From: a virus
Direction: 5' to 3' (one strand)
Length of the DNA stretch: 39,523 bases
IMG/VR virus record: IMGVR_UViG_3300044797_000016
Span: 1 to 39,523 of that record
This document shows positions 1 to 5,786 of the stretch, piece by piece. Below the pieces are notes generated by a model. That model was not told where the DNA came from and searched no databases. It worked only from the letters and a program-made list of their open reading frames with translations. Positions within the stretch are counted from its first letter, which is position 1. Every line of letters begins with the position of its first letter. The translations under genes and the position numbers were made by a program.

Positions 1-71
1 TCTTTCAACTTGGGTTTCAAGGGAATGACGGACATCCCTAAAGTCAAATAACGTAATACGTGGTTTAGCAT
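1..71 (-). CDS. Primase-helicase, 5' fragment (duplicate of the gene starting at 39404)
   Basis: Reading leftward from 71 gives the first 23 codons of the protein encoded in full at 37863-39404. Compared with that copy, residue 5 is Val instead of Ala, residue 21 Lys instead of Arg and residue 22 Leu instead of Ser; three other changes are silent. A GAGGAG ribosome binding site lies seven bases upstream of the ATG. This is the contig edge cutting the gene, not a broken gene; the variants look like allelic differences in the sampled population. Confidence 0.85.
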   Translation of the reverse strand, partial: MLNHVLRYLTLGMSVIPLKPKLK

Positions 72-190
72 TCATAGGCTCCTCAATCGTTCAAAAAATG
101 ATACATCAGCATACTCGCATCCCATTGAGCCGAATAGTCCGGTAAATAATACCCTTTTAGCTGAATTTGAGGCGTCTTATCAAGGTTTTT
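1..190. repeat. Left copy of the terminal overlap (190 bp)
   Basis: Aligns without gaps to 39334-39523 with an offset of 39333. Six substitutions lie at 7, 10, 15, 36, 58 and 63; positions 64-190 are identical. It carries the first 71 bases of the primase-helicase gene and the 3' end of the exonuclease gene, both on the minus strand. Inferred to be the join of a circular or circularly permuted genome assembled from a mixed population, rather than a fixed terminal repeat. Confidence 0.9.
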
Positions 191-781
191 CTCGCGCCGA
201 ATAATAAGTCCCCAGTTAGCCTCAATGCCATATACTTCTTTAAGCAAAAGACTATAACCATAGAGCTGTAAGGGATGCAACGGGTCGAGCTTGCTTTTTA
301 TCTTCAAATCTACAACCCAAACAGTATCTTTTGTTGGCCCTTCCCCTGGATTATGTTTTCCGTCCCAAAATGTCTTTCTTTGTTTTTCCCAAAAAGGATT
401 AGCAAAAGTCCCTGAAGTATCTAAGGTGCCTCCGAATTCTTTGCCCGTCATTTTTTGTTCAATATGCACAGGCTTATATCCGGACTCTTTAAAAAACTGT
501 GCTACGGGATCAAATACAGCTGCTTGATAATCTGGAACTCCATCTTCAAATGTTTCGCCTTTAAGAAAAGCTTCCATTAAAGAATGTACATCGTTGCCTA
601 AGTCTGCACTCTCTTGATAGAACTTACGCCGAGCATTTACACAACATGGATCTTCTTTGCCATGCAGATTCCTACATATCCAATCCTCAAATCCGGACAT
701 ATCTTTAGCGAATATGCCGGGGATTTGAGAAACAGATGGGATAGATATTCCCTCTTTGTCTAAATGCTCAACGTGAGGCAT
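83..781 (-). CDS. RecB-family PD-(D/E)XK exonuclease
   Basis: Product of 232 residues carrying the nuclease motifs of the RecB/Cas4-like PD-(D/E)XK family in order: GNDVH (62-66), an acidic residue at Glu108, GGTLD (117-121), VVDLK (156-160, catalytic DxK) and QLYGY (172-176). The family cuts DNA with metal ions, usually as an exonuclease processing ends for recombination or replication. It overlaps the upstream HNH gene by 14 bases, lies downstream of the probable ssDNA-binding gene and just upstream of the primase-helicase, which fits a recombination or replication role. The motif order is seen directly; the precise substrate is inferred. Its 3' end is repeated at 39416-39523. Confidence 0.8.
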   Translation of the reverse strand: MPHVEHLDKEGISIPSVSQIPGIFAKDMSGFEDWICRNLHGKEDPCCVNARRKFYQESADLGNDVHSLMEAFLKGETFEDGVPDYQAAVFDPVAQFFKESGYKPVHIEQKMTGKEFGGTLDTSGTFANPFWEKQRKTFWDGKHNPGEGPTKDTVWVVDLKIKSKLDPLHPLQLYGYSLLLKEVYGIEANWGLIIRREKNLDKTPQIQLKGYYLPDYSAQWDASMLMYHFLND

Positions 782-1154
782 AAAACTCCTTTAAGGCTTT
801 GCTAGGACTTGCTCTAGTTTGAGTCTGTTCATACTTCGTAGTCCAACGTATATTACCCGGAAAATAACCTTTTTTATTATCTATCCTATCGACAGTATAC
901 TTTAAACCAGGTTTAGTGTATCCAAATTCCTTTTCATATATTTTGAAATTTGACCATGGCTTATACACTCGGATATTTTTTGCTCCGTATCTACTGTATC
1001 TATTATTACTTGGATTAGTGCATCTGTCCATCATCCTATGCCAATTAATAAAAGATGGATGCGCTTTATTAAATTTACTTTGTTGTTCAGCATTATACCC
1101 CGGATGTCTTAAACGCCATTTCCGCATATATAAAGCTTTTTGAATCAAAGTCAT
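768..1154 (-). CDS. HNH homing-type endonuclease
   Basis: Protein of 128 residues. The middle and C-terminal part reads as the HNH homing endonuclease pattern common in phages: W-x2-M-x2-RC near residue 40, then YGAKNI, a PW pair, and the block VDRIDN followed by GY...GNIRW and a Gln. Such free-standing nucleases cut related genomes lacking the gene so that it spreads. The ATG overlaps the stop of the upstream gene (ATGA, 1151-1154), so it is built into the operon without disrupting neighbours. The N-terminal 30 residues are basic and may help DNA binding. A second gene of this family is at 3541-4011. Confidence 0.8.
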   Translation of the reverse strand: MTLIQKALYMRKWRLRHPGYNAEQQSKFNKAHPSFINWHRMMDRCTNPSNNRYSRYGAKNIRVYKPWSNFKIYEKEFGYTKPGLKYTVDRIDNKKGYFPGNIRWTTKYEQTQTRASPSKALKEFYASR

Positions 1155-1660
1155 TTAATTTCTTCCGCAATACTTAACATTCCTTCTAGAATGAATCGAT
1201 AGCGAGCCAACGCCTGTTCTTTATCCATAGCCTCTGTATTAACCATAGCCGCTACAATGACGGCTGCATCATGGCTACGTCCACCGATCATCATATTACG
1301 GTCTTTTTGATTCCAATCTGCTTTAGACATCTTCTCAGTGTCGTCAGCCTTTTTAGTAAACTTAGGCGTGAAACGTTTAGCGCGGTCAACATCAACAGTC
1401 GGACCTTTTTGTGTTTCGCTTGTAACTGCTTTTTGTTCATTAGGATTTCCAGAAACATCTTTGACAATAAGAATTTTATTCAAATACTCTTTGCCGCTAT
1501 CGGCTATATAGAATTCCGCTTCAAACTCTGCGCCGGGAACAACATGGGCTTTATCGCCTTCAGACAGATTCTTTGAATAATTCACAAACTTTCCATTATT
1601 CTTAAAACCGTACTTTGTTAGTTCTTGTACTTGCACTTTAACTACTTGATTCGTTGCCAT
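1151..1660 (-). CDS. Probable single-stranded DNA-binding protein
   Basis: Protein of 169 residues. The N-terminal half (about 5-75) alternates short beta-prone stretches with Gly and Lys (for example GKFVNYSKNLSEGDKAHVV), as expected for an OB-like fold; a charged linker follows, then a helical C-terminal part with DWNQKDRNMMIGG near 115 and an acidic final stretch (EGMLSIAEEIK). AAGGAG precedes the ATG. Phage proteins of this size and build, beside a RecB-type exonuclease and a primase-helicase, are often ssDNA-binding proteins. I do not see a diagnostic motif, so the assignment rests on composition and context. It could be another nucleic-acid-binding accessory. Confidence 0.45.
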   Translation of the reverse strand: MATNQVVKVQVQELTKYGFKNNGKFVNYSKNLSEGDKAHVVPGAEFEAEFYIADSGKEYLNKILIVKDVSGNPNEQKAVTSETQKGPTVDVDRAKRFTPKFTKKADDTEKMSKADWNQKDRNMMIGGRSHDAAVIVAAMVNTEAMDKEQALARYRFILEGMLSIAEEIK

Positions 1661-1673
1661 TATTTTTTCTCCT

Positions 1674-2192
1674 TTATAGTCTTACACTAATACCAACACC
1701 GAAATGCTGCTCATGATCTAAAATTAAGCCTAGTTTAACATTATCCCAAACAGTATAGGATAACTGGACAAAGACGACAGAAGTTAAACCGCTTCCCCCG
1801 GCAAAGCCTAGTCCTAAATCAAGCTTCTTATAATACAATCCGTCGAGTCCTGCGCCAAAACGTAGTCCATTAGAATAGAATGTGCCAATGAATGGCTCAT
1901 GCTCTAGTCCGAATTGCGGAGATGTAACGCTAACGCTGCCATTTTTGCGTATATCTATTGTAGATACGCGGTCTGGCAATGTCTCGACTGTCTTTTTATT
2001 ATCAGGGCCTATGATAATAAGTTGATGCGTTAACGGATTCACACTTATCTGTTCACTATCGTCACTAGGAAGTATAACAGATTTAACAACGCTTGTCAAG
2101 GCTTTATCACTCTGTTTAGTTTTATACCAAACAAATAAGCCGAACCAGCCCCAAAGAATGGCTGCCGCTAATAGTTTATATCGAAGTTTCAT
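1674..2192 (-). CDS. Membrane-anchored hypothetical protein
   Basis: Protein of 172 residues with an N-terminal membrane segment (about 6-24, ending FGLFVWYKTK), then a soluble or periplasmic region rich in beta-prone residues; the last 70 residues are Gly, Phe and Leu rich with alternating polarity (for example LGLGFAGGSGLTSVVF) and end in Leu. Family not recognised. The signal-anchor at the start suggests it sits in the inner membrane with the rest outside. It overlaps the upstream gene by four bases. An early-type promoter (2071-2099) lies inside its coding region. Confidence 0.6.
   Translation of the reverse strand: MKLRYKLLAAAILWGWFGLFVWYKTKQSDKALTSVVKSVILPSDDSEQISVNPLTHQLIIIGPDNKKTVETLPDRVSTIDIRKNGSVSVTSPQFGLEHEPFIGTFYSNGLRFGAGLDGLYYKKLDLGLGFAGGSGLTSVVFVQLSYTVWDNVKLGLILDHEQHFGVGISVRL
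2071..2099 (-). promoter_or_regulatory. Sigma70-type promoter inside a coding region
   Basis: On the minus strand, TTGACA (2094-2099), a 17-bp spacer ending TGT, and TATACT (2071-2076), that is a consensus -35 and an extended -10. It closely resembles the promoter at 36815-36843: both have AATCTGTTATACTTC at the -10 side and AAAGC shortly before the -35. It lies inside the gene at 1674-2192 and would drive the ssDNA-binding protein, HNH, exonuclease and primase-helicase genes independently of the upstream promoters. Confidence 0.75.
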
Positions 2193-2398
2193 ACTTTCGG
2201 CCCCTTATTGCTGTAGGCAAAACAAGCAATTGCTGCACTATAAACAGCGGCTTCATTACAATTCAACGGAATTTTGCCAAATAAAACGGCTAGGACACGT
2301 ATTAGAATAACTAATGTAAAGAGGCCCATCCAACAATCGCCGGATACATCTGCGAAGTCTTGAAGGCGTTCCCACCACATTTTAACTTTGTCGTACAT
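2189..2398 (-). CDS. Small membrane protein
   Basis: Protein of 69 residues with an amphipathic Trp-rich N terminus (VKMWWERLQDF), a hydrophobic segment about 24-42 (MGLFTLVILIRVLAVLF) and a second weaker one about 50-62. No family recognised. The start overlaps the stop of the sigma-4-like gene and the end overlaps the next ATG by four bases, so translation is probably coupled on both sides. Possible roles such as membrane remodelling or exclusion are guesses only. Confidence 0.6.
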   Translation of the reverse strand: MYDKVKMWWERLQDFADVSGDCWMGLFTLVILIRVLAVLFGKIPLNCNEAAVYSAAIACFAYSNKGPKV

Positions 2399-2901
2399 TA
2401 TTTCGCCTTTTGTTGTTTAATGAACTTCTTATAAGCCGCTCTTGCTTTATTGATGCGGTCATGCACAGCGTCTCTGCTAATACCGAGTTCCGCCGCCGTT
2501 GAATATTCTGAAATGCCGCGTTGCATAATACAATCCCAAACGGCTTTCTGTTTATCTGTTAGACTACAATAGGCTTCAAAGTTAGGCTTCAATTTAAACT
2601 CCGTTGCTTCTAATATAAGTTTTTCCGTCTCATCTTCAATAGCCGGGCCGGTTGTACGGCTTCTAAATACGACTTGATCGGGATCAAACGCAAAGTCCTT
2701 TGCAAACTGCGTTTCAGGATTCAAATCATCCAAATAATTCTGATATGACTTTGTGACAATGCGCTCTTTATAGAACTCTTTATAACAGGGATTCTTACAA
2801 GTACTAACGTGTTCTTCCGTTCCTTTAGCTCCGCAAACAATACATTCTCTGTTATTATCGAAAGAGCCGTCTTGCCATCTTACTACGCAGTGTGTCATCA
2901 T
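2398..2901 (-). CDS. Zinc-ribbon plus sigma-region-4-like transcription regulator
   Basis: Protein of 167 residues with two recognisable parts. Residues 20-39 hold a probable zinc site, CIVCG, then His and two Cys (HVSTCKNPC). Residues 112-162 read as a helix-turn-helix of the sigma70 region 4 type: SLTDKQKAVWD, then AAELGISRDAVHDRINKAR and a basic tail. Region 4 contacts the -35 element in sigma factors; phages use related domains in late-gene regulators. No region 2 is visible, so it is unlikely to be a complete sigma factor. It is the best candidate here for the early-to-late switch (inference). Two ATG codons start it; a GGGG-containing site lies upstream. Confidence 0.65.
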   Translation of the reverse strand: MMTHCVVRWQDGSFDNNRECIVCGAKGTEEHVSTCKNPCYKEFYKERIVTKSYQNYLDDLNPETQFAKDFAFDPDQVVFRSRTTGPAIEDETEKLILEATEFKLKPNFEAYCSLTDKQKAVWDCIMQRGISEYSTAAELGISRDAVHDRINKARAAYKKFIKQQKAK

Positions 2902-2923
2902 AATGTCTTTCCCCTTTGTGTTT

Positions 2924-2941
2924 ATCGGGTAGCTCCCCGAT
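2924..2941. other. Intergenic hairpin
   Basis: A perfect six-base inverted repeat, ATCGGG and CCCGAT, around a six-base loop, sits in the short gap between the genes at 2942-3145 and 2398-2901. There is no T tract on the minus strand, so it is more likely an RNA-stability or partial-attenuation element than a full terminator. It is one of the few real gaps in an otherwise overlapping gene string. Confidence 0.5.
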
Positions 2942-3145
2942 TTATACCGTTTCTCGCCGTGAATACGTCCAAACTTGAATAATATAGCTCTTCTCGCGTG
3001 TTCTTTTAACTCTCACACCGTCATTGTTTATTAAAAGCCCTGCTGCTTTCTTCTTAGCCACTTTCTCATTGTCGTATATATCAAAGAATTCCCACACTTG
3101 CACTTTGTTTTGTATGGCGTTTAATAATCTTTGTGCTGATATCAT
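2942..3145 (-). CDS. Small hypothetical protein
   Basis: Protein of 67 residues starting MISAQRLL. The open frame extends 30 codons upstream, but I chose the ATG at 3145 because it overlaps the stop of the upstream gene as ATGA, the coupling used throughout this arm. The sequence is mixed and basic towards the end (GVRVKRTREKSYIIQVW), as in small nucleic-acid-binding or regulatory proteins. No family recognised. Confidence 0.55.
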   Translation of the reverse strand: MISAQRLLNAIQNKVQVWEFFDIYDNEKVAKKKAAGLLINNDGVRVKRTREKSYIIQVWTYSRRETV

Positions 3146-3339
3146 ATCGTATCTTTTAACTCGGCTTCCAGGTCTCGCAAAGCGGCTTCGTTCGTCGCCC
3201 GTGTCTTTAGTAGTTCCATGATTTGCAGGTCGCATTGGTTTGCTTCTGCATTCAACAATGACACAACGCTAACTATCCAATCAATCTGCATTCGTAAGTC
3301 ATTAATACTTTCTTTTAGTTCTTTTACCCGTGTACTCAT
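3142..3339 (-). CDS. Small coiled-coil protein
   Basis: Protein of 65 residues, almost wholly helical and highly charged, with heptad-like spacing of Leu, Ile and Met (VKELKESINDLRMQIDWIV and later LQIMELLKTR). It probably forms a coiled-coil oligomer. No family recognised. Its start overlaps the preceding stop and its stop overlaps the next ATG, both by four bases. Confidence 0.6.
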   Translation of the reverse strand: MSTRVKELKESINDLRMQIDWIVSVVSLLNAEANQCDLQIMELLKTRATNEAALRDLEAELKDTI

Positions 3340-3548
3340 TTGTGTTTCCTCCCATGTTTAGGCACGTCATCTTGACAGCCGGTTGGTACAAGACAAGTCC
3401 CGTCTGTAACATCAGGCTTGAAGCTGTCATATACTGAGGCTTTGCCATTTTCAAAACCAAGGCGATAACATAAATGGCTTATTACAATACCGGAAATAGT
3501 TAGCTGTAAAGACAGAATAATTATTGTCCATTTAGCTGTTTTATCCAT
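3336..3548 (-). CDS. Small N-terminally anchored membrane protein
   Basis: Protein of 70 residues with one membrane segment (about 8-28, WTIIILSLQLTISGIVISHL) and a hydrophilic C-terminal region ending in a basic cluster (KHGRKHK) with two Cys (GTCLVPTGC). It is likely an inner-membrane protein with a small external or cytoplasmic tail. The ATG lies inside the last codons of the HNH gene (eight-base overlap). No family recognised. Confidence 0.6.
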   Translation of the reverse strand: MDKTAKWTIIILSLQLTISGIVISHLCYRLGFENGKASVYDSFKPDVTDGTCLVPTGCQDDVPKHGRKHK

Positions 3549-4011
3549 GAATTAAACCTCCTAATGAAACTATCTGCCCTTTATTGTTTCGTTTGCCTAT
3601 ATGATAATGTCTACTATTAAGACTTTGCTCTTTTCTAGTGGCCCATCTACAATTATTCATTTCATAGCCTTCATTGTTATTGATACGATCTAATGTTTTT
3701 CCTAAAGGTCTTTCTCCCAAATCTCTTAAGAAGTTTTCAAACTTAGCCCATTCGGGATGTATAGCGATTCCACGTCCTCCGTAATATTTATAATCAGGAC
3801 TATTTTTATTGCTAACCCTATTCCACATACTCTTCCATGAACTATAAGTGTTAGATTTCTTTGCAGAGTGCCCGTGTGTTGTATTAGCTTTGATCGCTCT
3901 ACTTTTTTGTAAACAACCGCAAGATTTTGTTAATCTTGCTATATAATTTGCTTTTTCTGTTCTAAATATTGTCTCACAAAAAAGGCATTGAACATCAACT
4001 GCATATCTCAT
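3541..4011 (-). CDS. HNH homing-type endonuclease with N-terminal zinc site
   Basis: Protein of 156 residues from the ATG at 4011. The longer frame to 4080 overlaps the 41-residue gene and is not preferred; the chosen ATG is preceded by GAGGAG at about ten bases. An N-terminal CxxC (CLFC) and CGC form a zinc site typical of this family. The core reads SWKSMWNR, YYGGRGI, FENFLRDLGERP, TLDRINNNEGY and NCRWAT..EQ, the phage HNH homing endonuclease signature. It would nick or cut related phage DNA at an intron-less or intergenic target to spread itself. It resembles the gene at 768-1154 in its core but is clearly diverged. Confidence 0.85.
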   Translation of the reverse strand: MRYAVDVQCLFCETIFRTEKANYIARLTKSCGCLQKSRAIKANTTHGHSAKKSNTYSSWKSMWNRVSNKNSPDYKYYGGRGIAIHPEWAKFENFLRDLGERPLGKTLDRINNNEGYEMNNCRWATRKEQSLNSRHYHIGKRNNKGQIVSLGGLIHG

Positions 4012-4012
4012 A

Positions 4013-4138
4013 TTAGTCACACTCCTCATATTGATAATAGCATTCGCGACATATTGTACATGCCCATTCAGACAATCCATTAAAACATCTCATAAACTGT
4101 AGCTCATGTTCATGCCTTAGCTGATTCGCACCATTCAT
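4013..4138 (-). CDS. Small cysteine-containing protein (41 residues)
   Basis: Reading leftward from the ATG at 4138 gives 41 residues, starting MNGANQLRHEHEL and containing CTICREC near 27-33 and a final CD. The ATG overlaps the stop of the C2H2 gene, and the HNH start follows directly after its stop. Four or five Cys and two His in 41 residues suggest metal binding. Family unknown; support comes from the coupled start, not from homology. Confidence 0.5.
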   Translation of the reverse strand: MNGANQLRHEHELQFMRCFNGLSEWACTICRECYYQYEECD

Positions 4139-4437
4139 TGTAATGAATCCTCCTGTGATTGTATAAGCCTATCAGCCATACGCATCCAACAAACATGGCA
4201 ACGGCACGACTCTAAATGCTCTGTCTCATTTGAGCTAACAATGATGTACGGCCTAAGCCATGTATCTTCGGCTTGCTGTACTACTTGTTGCTTTGAGCGT
4301 CCCGATGTGCTTCTAGCTTGAGCTTGAACATGTCTAGGATCAGTTTTGAGGGCCGAATGTCTATGGCTTGCCTCTAAGTGCTCTGTGAAGTCATTATAGG
4401 CTTTAAATCCAATCCCGCAGAAATGACAAGTATTCAT
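4135..4437 (-). CDS. C2H2 zinc-finger protein
   Basis: Protein of 100 residues. Residues 4-25 form a C2H2 finger: CHFCG, a Phe, then HLEASH (Cys-x2-Cys-x12-His-x4-His). A second cluster near the C terminus (CRCHVC) could bind another metal ion. Such fingers are uncommon in bacteria but occur in phages, where they bind DNA or partners. The middle is Gln and Ser rich. GGAGGGTGAG lies upstream of the ATG, which also overlaps the preceding stop. The role is not known; a DNA-binding early regulator is a reasonable guess. Confidence 0.7.
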   Translation of the reverse strand: MNTCHFCGIGFKAYNDFTEHLEASHRHSALKTDPRHVQAQARSTSGRSKQQVVQQAEDTWLRPYIIVSSNETEHLESCRCHVCWMRMADRLIQSQEDSLQ

Positions 4438-4610
4438 TGTCTCACCCTCCGTTTCATCTTGAATGAACTGATTTTAGAAATATCAACCATATCTATTTCA
4501 TCAGATTCTAGTAAAGTATTTGGGAAATGAGCTTGCCCGTCTTTATCTTTAAAAAAATTAGCTTTCTGCCAATTCTCTTCTCTGCGCTGCATTGATTGTT
4601 TAAAGTTCAT
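4434..4610 (-). CDS. Small charged hypothetical protein (58 residues)
   Basis: From the ATG at 4610, 58 residues beginning MNFKQSMQRREENWQ, with an acidic middle (LLESDEIDMVD) and a basic end (KMKRRVRQ). Both ends overlap neighbours as ATGA, so it fills the gap between 4607 and 4437 exactly. That tight fit is the main evidence that it is translated. No family recognised. Confidence 0.6.
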   Translation of the reverse strand: MNFKQSMQRREENWQKANFFKDKDGQAHFPNTLLESDEIDMVDISKISSFKMKRRVRQ

Positions 4611-4855
4611 TTAAGTAACCCCACTTGTTTAAGGCCTTCGATTGTGAGTGTAGGATAGCCTCCGCTTCTATAGTCATATGTCGGAAGCTTAGGCGCTACC
4701 ACATCCCACATCCGGGAGTCAATGCCATATTGCTTGCTCCATATCATCTGTCCTTTGTATTTAAGCACTATCTGTGCTTTCGCACCTATGGCTCTCAGCT
4801 CAGCTCGTTCCTTACTTGTCGTAAGTGCTCGCAGTCCTTCGTTGTTTGTTTTCAT
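4607..4855 (-). CDS. Small hypothetical protein, possibly from a leaderless mRNA
   Basis: Protein of 82 residues from the ATG at 4855 (MKTNNEGLRAL...). The open frame extends to 4882, but a strong promoter lies at 4861-4889 with its -10 box ending six bases upstream of this ATG, so transcription would begin at or next to the start codon. No Shine-Dalgarno precedes either possible start. Read-through from further upstream could use the TTG or ATG at 4879-4882. The protein has a basic helical N terminus and no recognised family. Confidence 0.55.
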   Translation of the reverse strand: MKTNNEGLRALTTSKERAELRAIGAKAQIVLKYKGQMIWSKQYGIDSRMWDVVAPKLPTYDYRSGGYPTLTIEGLKQVGLLK

Positions 4856-4856
4856 A

Positions 4857-5027
4857 CTATAGTGTATCAGACTCTTCATCAATAGTCAATAGGTCTTTCG
4901 TTTCATTTACATGCTCTTCCGATTCTCTGGCAAACTCCAAAGTGTCATTCCGGCAAAGATCACACACTTGATAGCTTATTGTGGATTCGGCCTCTTGTCC
5001 ACATCTAAGACAATTGATTATAGACAT
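4857..5027 (-). CDS. Small zinc-ribbon protein
   Basis: Protein of 56 residues starting MSIINCLRCG. The frame is open to 5075, but AAGGAG lies six bases before the ATG at 5027, which decides the start. Two CxxC pairs (CLRC at 6-9 and CDLC about 22-25) form a short zinc ribbon, followed by an acidic tail (FARESEEHVNETKDLL). Its stop lies just downstream of the promoter at 4861-4889, which therefore sits in its last codons. Likely a small regulatory or adaptor protein; family unknown. Confidence 0.65.
   Translation of the reverse strand: MSIINCLRCGQEAESTISYQVCDLCRNDTLEFARESEEHVNETKDLLTIDEESDTL
4861..4889 (-). promoter_or_regulatory. Sigma70-type promoter with flanking inverted repeat
   Basis: On the minus strand, TTGACT (4884-4889), 17 bp, then TACACT (4861-4866) preceded by TGA, an extended -10. 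AGAC (4869-4872) and GTCT (4893-4896) form an inverted repeat with 20 bases between them, the same spacing as AGGC and GCCT at the promoter 5343-5371. The predicted start of transcription falls at about 4854-4855, the first base of the next start codon. Confidence 0.75.
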
Positions 5028-5047
5028 AATTATCTCCTTTGTTCCCG

Positions 5048-5143
5048 TTAGGGAAGCATTAATATAACAACCCACCCTACCGGCCCAAGACAGAACAACA
5101 CAATAAACAATGCTAGTTCCAACGTACTTTTATGGCTAGTCAT
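5048..5143 (-). CDS. Tiny single-pass membrane peptide (31 residues)
   Basis: From the ATG at 5143, 31 residues: a short polar start (MTSHKSTLE) and then one continuous hydrophobic stretch (LALFIVLFCLGPVGWVVILM). AGGAG lies about six bases upstream, inside the end of the preceding gene, whose stop is separated from this ATG by one base. The good ribosome binding site and exact fit support translation. Function unknown; a small inner-membrane effector is likely. Confidence 0.6.
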   Translation of the reverse strand: MTSHKSTLELALFIVLFCLGPVGWVVILMLP

Positions 5144-5144
5144 G

Positions 5145-5306
5145 TTAGGCTCCTAGGTTAGCAGCTACAGTCATTTTAAGGCAAGCGCCGTATTGTAGCT
5201 CATACCGTTCACGTGCTTTGTAAGCGGCCTTCAATGTCTTATAAACTCCGGTAGCAAACACTTGCTCTAAACGTGTATAGAAGGTCACGACGAATGACTG
5301 TTTCAT
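5145..5306 (-). CDS. Small early protein, first gene of the early arm
   Basis: Protein of 53 residues starting MKQSFVVTFYTRLEQ. The frame runs open to 5336, but that ATG lies at the expected transcription start of the promoter at 5343-5371, whereas AGGAGG lies five bases before the ATG at 5306, so the shorter form is chosen. The sequence alternates beta-prone and helical stretches (VFATGVYKTLKAAYKARERY), typical of small alpha/beta early proteins. No family recognised. Confidence 0.65.
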   Translation of the reverse strand: MKQSFVVTFYTRLEQVFATGVYKTLKAAYKARERYELQYGACLKMTVAANLGA

Positions 5307-5342
5307 TTGAGCCTCCTGTTTGTTTGTCTTTCTCATGCCTAT

Positions 5343-5371
5343 AGTATATCAGGCTTTCGGCCTTTTGTCAA
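5343..5371 (-). promoter_or_regulatory. Main early promoter (sigma70 type) with operator-like repeats
   Basis: On the minus strand, consensus TTGACA (5366-5371), a 17-bp spacer, then TATACT (5343-5348) preceded by TGA. AGGC (5351-5354) and GCCT (5375-5378) form an inverted repeat with 20 bases between them around the -35 box; a further AGGC/GCCT pair lies in the spacer and TAGGCCTA overlaps upstream. It stands at the head of the early arm, so a repressor site here would control the whole operon (inference). Confidence 0.85.
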
Positions 5372-5400
5372 TAGGCCTAAAGGCTCAATTATGCTAAGAG

Positions 5401-5710
5401 CTACCCGAAATTATACACTGGGGAAGCACCTACGCTTCTTTCATTGTTTAGGGATTGTGCCAGGTCTTCGTTAACCGCCTCTACTGGCAGACAGTCTTTC
5501 TCGTTAGCTCGTGACCTACCGGCCACGCAAGGCAATAGCCTACAAGCTTTAACAGTTCTCTCGAATAGAGGCGAGGCTTTAGGCAAGATTGGCAAATCTT
5601 GCGTGAAGTCGAGGGCAGGTCGAAGACCCTTCAGCCGAGACGAACTTCACTAAAGCTTAATAGGTGATGTCATGTGAATCCTTCGCTTTGCTCCGGTTCA
5701 CTCACCTGTT
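5401..5710. ncRNA. Candidate structured non-coding RNA region
   Basis: This part of the 586-base gap between 5306 and 5893 has no convincing gene but is packed with complementary segments. Seen: GAAGC/GCTTC (5423-5438); TGCCAG/CTGGCA (5458-5463 with 5484-5489); GCCTA-C-AAGC with GCTTTAGGC ending at 5584, one bulge; GCAAGATT/AATCTTGC (5583-5602); GTGAAGT/ACTTCAC (5603-5609 with 5644-5650) enclosing a GGTC/GACC hairpin; AGGTGA/TCACCT (5662-5667 with 5702-5707) enclosing GTGAA/TTCAC. Strand and ends are not settled. I could not match it to RNase P, tmRNA or 6S RNA. Being next to a tRNA recalls large phage RNAs such as GOLLD or ROOL, but no sequence match is claimed. Confidence 0.5.
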
Positions 5711-5786
5711 TAAATATTACTTCTTAAAATGCTTTATTATCAATGTTTTTATTAACTGCACTGCAGCGCTTAAAGCTAAATAATGA

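Noticed and set aside
5401-5653. Overlapping open frames on both strands (5401-5595 minus, 5444-5653 plus)
   Set aside because: Neither has a good ribosome binding site, they overlap each other, and the bases are better explained by paired stems.
5401-5710. tmRNA, RNase P RNA or group I intron
   Set aside because: No tag ending in Leu-Ala-Ala, no tRNA-like end, no GAGGAAAGTC core and no recognisable P7 elements were found, so no known class is claimed.
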